From Batrachochytrium dendrobatidis JAM81 (lineage: Eukaryota > Chytridiomycota > Chytridiomycetes > Rhizophydiales): DNA of 13,189 nt. Below are positions 1-8,760 of this stretch, one piece after another. The translations under genes were made by a program, and so were the position numbers. The notes beneath the pieces are model-generated. The model ran no database searches. It saw only the letters and a program-made list of their open reading frames with translations, and was not told where the DNA came from. Within the stretch, counting starts at the first letter, position 1, and each line of letters opens with the position of its first letter. The stretch spans positions 1 through 13,189 of the forward strand of contig NW_006281133.1 of NCBI RefSeq assembly GCF_000203795.2. Direction: 5' to 3'.

Positions 1-261
1 TTACTGCACTAAACTCCATTGTAGTAGCCGAGATGCCAGAGTTGAATTCATCACCGAGCTTTCGTCCCGTGCGACGACCCTTCCTTGTTTGGTACGTCAC
101 TCAAATCAGCACGACGCAGCACTGCATGCGCATGATGATGATGACATATGGCTAAAAAAAAGTTTGCGGGGGCAAGACTCTGATGCTGAATTCAAACCTG
201 CATTTGGTAGGAAAAGTTTACAAGAGTTTATAAACAGTTTGGATTGAGCTCGAGACTTGTC
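1..261. other. Left flank, no confident gene
   Basis: This stretch precedes the repeat. Positions 3-154 hold a plus-strand open frame that enters from the window edge, and the opposite strand also has a short open frame over 1-90, so the end or start of a gene outside the window is possible. Positions 45-130 are clearly richer in GC and CpG than the surroundings. A run of ATG/CAT triplets sits near 128-145 and a perfect 10-bp palindrome, GTTTATAAAC, at 226-235. Nothing resembles a known protein, so no gene is called. Confidence 0.3.
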
Positions 262-1687
262 TTTACGACTGTATCCACGCACAATGGAACACTAAGAATG
301 AGTATAATAAACAGTCAGTATCTTGAAATCACTCGTGTCAAATTACTCGACAAGATTGAATCACTCACAGTTATCGACAAAAGTGATGAGAACCGAGTAA
401 GAACCGAATGAGAACCGAGTAAGAATCCAGTCAAACAAGTGAACAGTGAAAATAAATCAAAAAATCGTCAACAGTCATCAGTGTCATCACGTGTATTTGA
501 AGTGTTCATTCAACCACTTTTATGTGATCGAGTTTGATTGCTTTTGCTATTCCCATCACCAAACTCAGTGTCGTTTTACAGTTTGTGGTAGGATATTCAA
601 TGTAAGGTTTACATTGTGTGCAAGTTCGTGTTGTCATCAAAATGAGATATGCAAGACTTTACATACAATTCAAACTCATGCATAGTATAACGCATCAAGC
701 TCACACATCACTCGTATCGTATTTGATTTTTCAGACAAGCAACTCGACATCAACTGGCATGCATTTATCATTGACAATCTTGGTAAAAAGCGTGGCAGAT
801 ATATAGTCATGTTTGGCATACAACAGAATTGCTCAAAACCAGCATATCTACACGACTGAATGCAGCTGTTTAATCAGCCGGTTCCATTTTTGAACGGATA
901 CTAAACCGACCCTGTAACTGTGTGTCCACGCAATGAGTGTGCAACAGACCGAGTGTCGGTCTGTTTGCTCAAAACATTACCAAAAAACACACCTGCTGTT
1001 TTGCAAAAAACGTCAAACACATCAAAAAATAATCCGTTACAATACATGCCATGCAGCATGTTACATATGTCAATAACAAGTTGCTCGATCATATGCAAAT
1101 GGTTCGTGTCACTGTAGTCATGTTTGTTGACCCAGCCAAATCAACACATTGTATGTCAATACTTTACAATCGATTGGTTGTGCAATATGGTTAATAATGG
1201 ACGTGCCAATATGCTATGCTTGATCGACAGCAGTTGGACAAGCATTTTCAGCATTTTTGGTAGTCGCAACATCCATGGCAAGTATAAATCTACATAACAT
1301 CGTGAGAACACAAACGCGTTCATCAGGTCGATTACATCACTGACAATCAAACGGCTTGCGTCTGCAAACGAAACAGCACGCTCAACTGCGTACCTATTTG
1401 CAACAAGCTGGACCGTTGCACTATGTAACTGCTATGTTGGTTTGCATATTTGACAAAACTGCATTGTCATCACTCGACAGTGGTTGTCCGCAGGCTTTTC
1501 GCGCATACTTTGCCCATATGGCACAATATAATCGACTGGGAGCAATGGTCATATATTGTAAAAGTCGTATAGTTTGTCATGTGCACATGTATAGTTTGTG
1601 TTTAGCAGCGATGGTGTGTATAGATTCAAGTCACGATCCACAAGATGTCATACAAGACATTACGAGTGCGGAATGGCATCCATTCAA
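262..1687 (+). repeat. Long direct repeat, copy A
   Basis: From 273 to at least 1687 this copy matches 11775-13189 at a constant offset of 11,502 bases with no indel. I counted 14 mismatches in 1,415 aligned bases (about 99.0% identity), 13 of them transitions. The nine bases before it (262-270) also match 11766-11774, with a 2-base GT present only here (271-272). The left end is therefore near 262. The right end cannot be seen because copy B leaves the window; copy A may continue past 1687. No terminal inverted repeat, LTR signature or target-site duplication is visible. The repeat contains the 5' part of the decayed frame described at 284-2107. Confidence 0.95.
388..431 (+). repeat. Four 11-bp tandem units (copy A)
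   Basis: Units of GAGAACCGAGT and AAGAACCGAAT alternate (388-398, 399-409, 410-420), followed by a diverged fourth unit at 421-431. It can also be read as two 22-bp units. It lies inside the long repeat, so it recurs in copy B. Confidence 0.8.
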
Positions 1688-1891
1688 ACCCTGCGTTATC
1701 AACATAGCTTATTGTATGACAGCATTGTGCGAGAACGTGCTGGCATATCACATCGACACGTCAAACGCCTGCAAAACAACCAATGACCCATCCAACTGGT
1801 AGCCAAAATTCTCCGAGTTGTACCCTGCAATGTGTATGGGCAACCAGGCACATACGGTCGCTTACAGATCATCATTATATATGTGGTTTTG

Positions 1892-1945
1892 CATAACTCG
1901 TATAGCTTGCACAATTTGCACAATTTGCATAACTCGCATAATTCA
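1892..1945 (+). repeat. Six 9-bp tandem units
   Basis: Six consecutive 9-mers of the type CATAACTCG / CACAATTTG run without a gap. The period is three codons and they are in phase with the decayed frame, where they read as repeated His-Asn-Leu/Ser triplets. They lie beyond the part of the repeat visible in copy B. Confidence 0.75.
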
Positions 1946-1989
1946 AACCCACATAGTCATGCTGCAAACCTACAGTCAAGTGCATGGTT

Positions 1990-2025
1990 GATCAAACTGA
2001 CCAAACTGATCAAACCGATCAAACT
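1990..2025 (+). repeat. Four 9-bp tandem units
   Basis: GATCAAACT, GACCAAACT, GATCAAACC and GATCAAACT follow one another. In the decayed frame they span a run of Ile/Thr-Lys-Leu/Pro triplets. This is a second codon-phased 9-bp array, 45 bases after the first. Confidence 0.75.
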
Positions 2026-2107
2026 GGACAATCGTATTTTTAGATCGACAAACATTACATCAATAAATGATGTTTTTGTGGCAGTAAAATGTCAGGCGCT
2101 GTTTTGA

Positions 2108-4388
2108 TGTGTCAGTCAAATGCAAACCGAGACTCAACAGGCATGAAACTGATCCAGCACCACATACCTAAACCGGTCGTTCAACTGATACCACTACTGC
2201 TATCCAGCTAAACACAGTTGATCGTATTTGCGGCAGTGTCCATGCAATTATTAGTTGATGCACCTCCAGATCGTCAACTCAAAAAGCATCAGGTTGCACT
2301 AACTGAAACCAACAAACTGTGGGTTTGAACCACTGATCATACAATCGTCTCTGGTGTTGTAACAAACACGCTTGGTATAACTTCATGTCATATACATGCT
2401 AGTTGTGATCGTCACGACAACAACAAGTGTGTTGATGATCCTGTTTACCTGCGTCAATATCGATGTCAATATCAATGTTACTGTTGCAGTTACTGTCATT
2501 CCAGCCATCGGTATCTACAGAAAACACGGATGCGTAAACCTGTCTCGCCCAACCATTTCATCAATCTCGAAACGGATACACGCATGAATGATGGTCACAA
2601 TTACCAAAACAGAAACAAACCTGACTATACAAGAGTGTGTTGGATCAATCTTGTTAATAAAATTCATCAAACATCAAGACACAAGATAGTATCAAAATAT
2701 GTCATACGTATTCAAATATACAATGACCAGTTGATTCATTCGACACAAGTCCAAGTGTTTGTATATTACCGAAACCGGTAATGTGTTGCATTTTCACCAA
2801 AAGCTGATGGATATCCAACAATGTCATGATTTGAACATGGTATCCACAACTTCAGATGCGGTATTTTGAACAATCAGCAATCAGCACCAATAACCATGTC
2901 TGTAATATAAACATTGACATGAGTGGTCAAGCTGTCATTATACCTGATAGATCCACTTGCAACATATCCAGTCAACAATGACAACAAACACACACGAATC
3001 CTGTTGTAGACATCCATCATGACAAACAAGACCTTGATTATGATGCATGTATTTGCAAATCTATCAGTGAGAGTCTTGGCATAATCAATTGACAGTCCAT
3101 ATCAGATTGGAACCAGTTAACTTTTGAACACAGGATTCAGTATTAACCACATGAACAGTTGATCGTATACAATAACGGAAACCATAGACTCGTGTAGTTG
3201 ACAGATACTTGACAGTGTTGCAATAATACATGCATTGATGCAGTCTGCGACAAGTCAAAAATGAATGAAATCAACGAATGTAAACCTTGTTCAATTACAC
3301 TGTTAAACTATCAGTTGTATTCACGTAGAATAGAACTCGTGCAGTGATTTTAATTTTGCGTAGTAGTGAATAATAGTCGAGTATTGGTTGTAGTTTGCTA
3401 TTAAAGATTGAATTTAATGAACATTTTCAATTCAATAAACACAGCATTCATCATATAATGCAATCGAACCATTTTTCCAAATTTTGGCATAGCCATACAT
3501 TGTACGATCACAGATTCATCCATCACAATCCAGATATTGAGTGCGATTGTTCTAATATTGTCAAACTCATGTTTGTTGTATTTTAAAGTCACCGATACGC
3601 CAGTGCTCTAGTTCAAGAAAACAAAGACTGATACAGAAATGCAATCGTTGTTTCCATGTCGATCACCAGAAAAACTAGTAAACTTTGTCAGGGTGTTCAA
3701 ATGACATTATTGCTCAATAAATTTGGTGTGAATTATCAATGAAACTGACAGTTTATGTATTTTGGCATCCTTGTCTAATGATCCGTGTTAGATGAATATG
3801 TCAATTTGATGGGTTTACATTGCATTTGAAAGCTTGTTTATGCTAATGAAACAACTAGATAATATTACAAATGCATTGATATCGACGACACTATTACGCT
3901 AGAAACTACTTGATCTGATGTAGTTGATACCTAACCCAACATTCAATAGAAGATTTAAAGTACTCTATATTTAACCGAGTCGATCATAACTATACAAACG
4001 AATATTCATTCAGTCGAGTAGATAGGTTGCAATTCATGAAGTGAGGCGGAACCTAAAACGGCTGGATTGTAGATAAGGAACCAAATAGCAGTCTAAGCCA
4101 TCATACAGACAATTCAACCAATCAAATTTTAAATAGTATTCGTTATGAGCGGAGTCTTGGGCTGAAGTGGTTTCAAGCTCAAAACTCCGCTCATAATGAG
4201 AATGGCTTTTAAATCAGCGGATAATGCAAATGCCAAAAACAGTCGACGGTAGTCATATCTCACTGCATTCAAGCATCAATTCAAATACAGTCATCTACCG
4301 CCCACAAATACTGATAATAATTGTATTAGATCGAGCATCCGACCTTTCTAATATTTAGTATTACAACTCAATATATTCACGCTCACCC
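2108..4388. other. Gene-free 2.3 kb between the decayed frame and the arrestin gene
   Basis: No reading frame here looks like a real protein. The frame of the upstream pseudogene stays partly open to 2587, but stops in 2108-2395 occur at about chance density, so it may be either more of the same element or noise. Around 2450-2500 there is a loose repetition of GTCAATAT-type words. The final part, about 4140 onward, holds a strong hairpin (listed separately) and must include the arrestin promoter. No tRNA or rRNA signature was found. The whole stretch could be old, unrecognisable mobile-element sequence. Confidence 0.4.
4138..4203. other. Long imperfect hairpin upstream of the arrestin gene
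   Basis: Arms 4143-4155 (TTATGAGCGGAGT) and 4184-4196 (ACTCCGCTCATAA) are perfect reverse complements over 13 bases. Pairing continues outward (4138-4141 with 4200-4203, across a small internal loop) and inward (4159-4163 with 4176-4180 including one G-U pair, then 4164-4166 with 4172-4174, closing on a 5-base loop). About 25-27 of the possible pairs form across 66 bases. It could be a fold-back mobile element, a structured small RNA, or a cruciform site; nothing in the sequence decides between them. It is about 190 bases before the arrestin start codon. Confidence 0.7.
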
Positions 4389-7300
4389 ATGTCACTTTCT
4401 GCAATGGCCATGGGTACAACCTATCGTGGTCGTACAACTCATAAACAAGTAAATGAAAGGATCAATTCAGTGCTTTCTGATGCAGATCCAATTTCTCCGT
4501 CTATCGCTCCAGCTGTAGAACACACCGAATCTCCTTTTGCTGGCATTTCAAACAGTCCAGTTACTACCGATACAAGACTACTTAACCAGCTTGACCATCT
4601 AAGCATGCGACCTCATTCATCGAAAATGTCCAGTAAATTGGTGGTTGCAGATCAAGTAGCAAGTCCATATCGTGGCCCACAGTCTAACATGACATTCAAT
4701 CCGCAACCCACGCAATCAAGCAAATGCAGTAAGCTTAAATTGAAACTGGTTTTGGATCAGACAATGTTTATTGCTGGAGAGCAATTGCAAGGTCAACTGG
4801 AAGTCACCTCTCTTTCAAGGAATAACTTGCGGCTTGGAGAAATATCTGTTGAAATTAGAGGCCGTGAGGGTAAGTCAAACTTTTAAAAAGTCGAATCCTG
4901 AATATTCAATTCAAGTTGGTTCCTGCTTCACTTATCCAAACCCCCTTTACATCTCAAGCCATGATTTGCAATCATAAAACTCAAATCCAAGCAAGGCTCA
5001 AGCAGACTAGCTAATTTAGTTTTATCAATTAACAAGTATAGAAGTTACCGAGAGTAGCACATCGACTCATGCATTTCTTTCATCGCGTATTGTATTACAA
5101 GGCGAGCGACTTCCATTAACAGATGCCATACGGGGAACATGTAAAGAAGGATATTGGCAAGCAAACAAGGGTAAAACCGTATTTCCGTTTGCATTTGATC
5201 TCCCCACTAATTTGCCTGGCTCATATACTTTTCAATCAATTGCAAGTTTGAAATATACCTTGACTGCGTAAGTAAAAGTGGTCTGCACTTTTAAGCTCAT
5301 ATGCACAAGCAGATTCAAGTTGCTTGAATTTTTAATAGCTCTGTCTTGACCTCAATTCATCCTTGTATTAACATTATTTTTGATTAGTATTGTCCAGTAT
5401 GAGCTACGCGGGAAAAGAGATACGCTCATCAAATCCACAGATACCATTGTAATTGCAAAAGTCAGTTCATCAGAGCTTGAAAATACGCAAGATCAGAATG
5501 GAAAAAGTTTGATGTCAGCAGAAAGCACTCAAAAGCTTAAAGGGTTTTTTAACAATGACGATGGACAGATTAAACTAGAGGCTGCAGTCGAGTCACTTTT
5601 TATTCATGCAGGAAGCGATGTCTTTGTTGATGTAGGCATTGAAAACTATAGCAATCGCAAGGTAGGATAATTATATTTTGATTTTTTTCAAATAGATTTA
5701 CAGTTGTATTAATCCGAAAACTGACTAATGGCTGTTTTGAATATAGGTTCAGGGATTCAAGCTGTCATTGATAAGAAAGCTAGTTTTTAATCTCCACGCA
5801 GGAAATATTTTGGAAAATGAAGAGGCCAAAGAGATTTCAGAAACAGTCGTAGAAGTCCACTTCCGTGACAAGGCTTTTTCGTTTGATCCAAATGAGAAGA
5901 GATCAAGTCGAGTTCATTTGCATATTCCGGTAATCCAATTGAATATTAGTTGACGAAACAATATTATTCGACTTTATTTCAATATGATACATATTTGTTT
6001 AATTTCACTACTCACAAACGTCATCTGATTGTGTTTGTATATTCAGAGCACGGTGTGTACTATTAAAAACACTACAATTGCAGATATAATGTGTTTTATT
6101 GTTGTTTCGCTTGAAACAAGCTCATTTTTCAAGTAAGTTTAGTGCATAGTTGCCATGAATCATTTGATATTTGTTACTGATTTTTATTAATATTTCAACT
6201 TGATTGGATAGACAAGAAATTTGTGTAAATATTCCCGTGTCAATCTATCACAAGATGTCTGCATCAGAAAATCACACCAGCCTGCATCGTATACAGTCAA
6301 AAAATCGAGCAACTAGTCCTTTTGCTCGCAATAGATCTGCCTTTTCCATGTCCCCTTCACAATCACCTACATCTATGCTTTCCAGATCTCCATCTCCAAC
6401 TTCTCCAAGGATTGAATCTATACTACCATGGAAGTCTTTGGGGAATGCATCGCATGTAAGATCCTTGTCGCCACCACCCTCTGCTTTCCGTGGTCGTGCA
6501 ACAAATGGAGGTACTCCCCAAACTCGGGTACTTCCTTGGTCAGATGATGAGGATAATGCCGAATTATCTGGTCGCGCTGAATCAACCATGTTTGGACATC
6601 GTTTTTTTTCTAGCTCAAAACATAAGATTCAAAAATCAACTTTGCAAGTTCAAATCCCAAAATTAGCTCCAACAACTTTAAAATCTACTGTGCCTACACT
6701 ACAGCAGTCACTCCAAACCGTGCCAAAACTTCCACCCAAACATTCTGAGCATTTACACGCTCAATCTAATTGTAACTCTGAAATACAACCCATGGTTTCA
6801 GTATCAAAGCAGAAAATTGCTCAGTCCATGTCGCCAGTGACTACAAAACAGATTCCACCACCACACACGCCTTCAGTATCTGTGCAGCAAGCAACACCTC
6901 GGTCAACCAAAATCGACCCAATTCATACCAGCCCAGAAAATGGTGTTCCAAAATCACACCCTTCTCGTGCACAATCGCCTCGACCATTTCGGCCATTGCC
7001 ACTATTACCTTCAGTTCCTGTGTTAACACCATTAATTAATCTTGACAACACTAATGTAGCTAGCACATCCATGCTTTCTGTGCTTTACAATGGAATAATG
7101 GGTGTTAGGGATGCATTTACGGTTCCGGTTGAAATTCCCCATGAGCATTCTTTGCATCCAACTGCCGTCTCAGCACCAAAAGTGAATCCCAACTCATTGG
7201 CAAGTACAACCTCAAGAACACCTCTCTCCACACCAGCTCTTTCAAGCACCGTTAATACGTCTCATAAATTTGAGAATACTGCTCAGCGATCGCTTTCACC

Positions 7301-7732
7301 AAACTCAAAAGTACTTTACTTTGTTGTTTTTAAATGCACGGTTTATTTTTTATAATAATATTTTTTATTTCTATTAGTTTTTATACCGACAAGGTAAACC
7401 GCTACCTCATCCAGAGAAGCACCCACGGAATCCACCAGCACTTTCGGATCTGGATGTTCAATGGAATGATTCGCGTGTTGATTTACTCTGCCAATTAGCT
7501 GAAGTACAATCTGTAGACACCTATCCATCGCCCCCAAGTGATACTACAAAAAAATGCCTTTCTTACCAAGACTTTGTTGATGATTTACAAGCTGGTGAGT
7601 TGTTTGAATTTAAATCATGGCCAGTGTTTTAAATGTTGGTGTTTTTATAGAAGCACGAGTTTAAGCTATTTGATTGATATAGATTCGGAGCATATTAAAA
7701 CTTCAACTTGGCGAACCAAATCATATTTGTAG
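4389..7732 (+). CDS. Alpha-arrestin-like protein (arrestin N and C domains), 8 exons
   Basis: Likely a cytoplasmic trafficking adaptor that selects membrane proteins for endocytosis or sorting. Exons: 4389-4869, 5042-5267, 5388-5661, 5747-5929, 6047-6132, 6212-7310, 7378-7594 and 7683-7732, giving 871 residues with every phase consistent and GT-AG introns. A Ser/Thr-rich leader is followed by an arrestin N domain from about residue 114 (SKLKLKLVLDQTMFIAGEQL) to about 240, with FPFAFDLPTNLPGSYTF, and an arrestin C domain at about 285-430 ending in ICVNIPVSIYH. The remaining 440 residues are Ser/Pro-rich with many SP sites and proline runs such as RPLPLLPSVP. I see no PPxY motif, which many fungal alpha-arrestins use to bind the Rsp5/Nedd4 ubiquitin ligase. 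The first ATG is used; ATGs at 4404 and 4410 have better context. The last intron is uncertain: an acceptor at 7650 would end the protein at 7664 (859 residues). Family call is strong; exact paralogue is not known. Confidence 0.85.
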
Positions 7733-8057
7733 AGTACTTGATTTAAACAAGTCAATTATCGGCCATTCGGAGCGTACTGACAAGCATATGCCATCAACAT
7801 CAACCTTTTAGTTTGATCAGTAAATTCTTATTCCCATAATGCACATTGAATTCAATTGGAAATGAAAGCAAATCAGTCTAAGATTAAATGATTCTACACA
7901 ACCATGTTGATATTGAATAAGTTGTATAGATGCGATTTTATCCAACTGCAACCAATTGAAATTGTCGACTGCCAAGAAACAATTGATATTCCTATAAAAT
8001 GGGCACTTTTATTTCATTTAGTGTTTAAATATTGATCAATCTATATCAACTAAAGGA
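7733..8057. other. Convergent 3' intergenic region
   Basis: This AT-rich gap must hold the 3' untranslated regions of the arrestin gene (+) and ERV1 (-), which point toward each other. No reading frame, repeat or RNA gene is apparent, apart from the candidate ERV1 poly(A) signal listed separately. Confidence 0.6.
8008..8013 (-). terminator. Candidate ERV1 poly(A) signal
   Basis: A canonical AATAAA on the minus strand lies about 45 bases after the ERV1 stop codon, a sensible position for a short fungal 3' untranslated region. Confidence 0.45.
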
Positions 8058-8606
8058 TCATTTCTGCTCACACTCTTTACTTTGAGTTCTCCATCGAGCA
8101 AATGTGGTTGAACAATCAAAAACAGGTTTTCCCTGTCGCTCATTAACTTCGTTGTGAACTTTACAAAACCATACACTCAAATCCTTATTAGAATCAACCT
8201 GAGGTGGATTTGATTTGATATGTTCTTGTAGATGAGATGCACAGTACCAGCATGGGTAGAAGCGAGCTAAACCATGAATGAACGATCGCATCGTTGTCTT
8301 GTCTTCTGGAGTTGGGATTTCAGGATAATATGCAGCCATGGTGTGTAAGAATGTCCATGTAGACGATCCAAGTTCAGATGAATCGGGTGGACAGGGAAAG
8401 GGCATATACGGTGTATTTTCTGTAGATTGTTGTGTGATAGTATGCAATGATGCAGAGGCTTCACTGGTAGCTACAGCAATACCAGCGGTAGATTGAGCCA
8501 AAGGAGTGGCCATGGGAATCTTTTTACGACGAAGCACTTTAAAGTCAGTGCATACACCACATGATTCAGGTGGTCGATCGACAGACTGGGCAGACTGGGC
8601 TGGCAT
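8058..8606 (-). CDS. ERV1: Erv1/ALR FAD-linked sulfhydryl oxidase
   Basis: Predicted to reoxidise Mia40 in the mitochondrial intermembrane space, passing electrons from imported proteins through FAD to cytochrome c or oxygen. It is one uninterrupted exon of 182 residues, close to the usual family length. Visible hallmarks in order: an N-terminal shuttle pair C16-G-V-C19 followed by TDFK; a variable Ser/Thr/Ala-rich linker to about residue 78; then the catalytic domain with SSTWTFLHTMAAYYP (84-95), the redox-active YPCWYC (C119/C122), the FAD-contacting HNEVN (151-155), and the structural pair C148/C165. There is no ER signal peptide or membrane segment, which favours Erv1 over Erv2. The start at 8606 places the first CxxC at residue 16, as expected. 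It diverges from the ArfGAP gene and shares a 154 bp promoter with it. Confidence 0.93.
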   Translation of the reverse strand: MPAQSAQSVDRPPESCGVCTDFKVLRRKKIPMATPLAQSTAGIAVATSEASASLHTITQQSTENTPYMPFPCPPDSSELGSSTWTFLHTMAAYYPEIPTPEDKTTMRSFIHGLARFYPCWYCASHLQEHIKSNPPQVDSNKDLSVWFCKVHNEVNERQGKPVFDCSTTFARWRTQSKECEQK

Positions 8607-8760
8607 GCTGCAGTTGTGTTTGATCGAGTCGCTTCAATAAAAACTTGCCATGTCAAACAATTCCACAGGAACAAAGCACACTCCCTCAATTCCCTCACAA
8701 CTCCCTCGTTGTGGTTGAATCCCGAAAATCGTCGTCATCAACTCTCCCATTCAACTGCAA
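8607..8760. promoter_or_regulatory. Bidirectional promoter between ERV1 and the ArfGAP gene
   Basis: Only 154 bases separate the two divergent start codons, so both promoters must lie here. The most visible element is a short series of TCCCTC words at 8682-8687, 8691-8696 and 8702-8707, spaced by 9-11 bases and read on the plus strand. No clear TATA box is present. Role of the TCCCTC words is inferred from position only. Confidence 0.6.

Larger units (their letters stand above)
284..2107 (+). pseudogene. Decayed long reading frame carried by the repeat (copy A)
   Basis: A single frame runs from an ATG at 284, just inside the repeat boundary, to a TGA at 2105-2107: 608 codons with no net frameshift. 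It is broken by 16 internal stops, starting at 293, 299, 305, 308, 398, 440, 683, 857, 902, 1115, 1295, 1451, 1529, 1559, 1592 and 1784. This is roughly half the number expected by chance at this base composition, and long stretches (446-682, 1118-1294, 1298-1450, 1595-1783, 1787-2104) are open with protein-like composition. The segment around 480-680 is strikingly rich in Cys and His, such as FDCFCYSHH and LCASSCCHQ, which could be a former metal-binding region. Later parts read like a folded enzyme (LCLIDSSWTSIF, GSRNIHGKY, VRERAGISHRHVKRLQ). A transposase or another multicopy-family protein is possible, but I do not recognise the family. The stops show it is not functional. Confidence 0.5.

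Noticed and set aside
1356..1802. Open frame of 148 codons inside the repeat, in another frame
   Set aside because: It starts with TTG rather than ATG, and all substitutions between the two repeat copies in it change the amino acid (six codons, seven changes), so it shows no coding constraint. The overlapping frame at 284-2107 explains the region better.
2396..2781. Open frames of 63 and 83 codons in the gene-free region
   Set aside because: The composition is simple (Val/Thr/Ile repeats, or Asn/His/Lys-rich) with no family resemblance and no support beyond length expected by chance in AT-rich DNA.
4020..4200. tRNA or small nuclear RNA gene
   Set aside because: A few words resemble a T-loop (GGTTGCAATTC, GGTTTCAAGC), but no acceptor stem, D-arm or anticodon arm can be arranged around them; the hairpin accounts for the structure.
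6272..6589. Minus-strand open frame of 105 codons
   Set aside because: It is antisense to the long Ser/Pro-rich arrestin exon, whose codon bias keeps the opposite strand open. It has no recognisable features.
7311..7355. Arrestin protein ending at the stop at 7355
   Set aside because: Reading through the donor at 7311 gives a short hydrophobic tail, whereas splicing to 7378 opens a further 72 codons in good phase. Intron retention remains possible.
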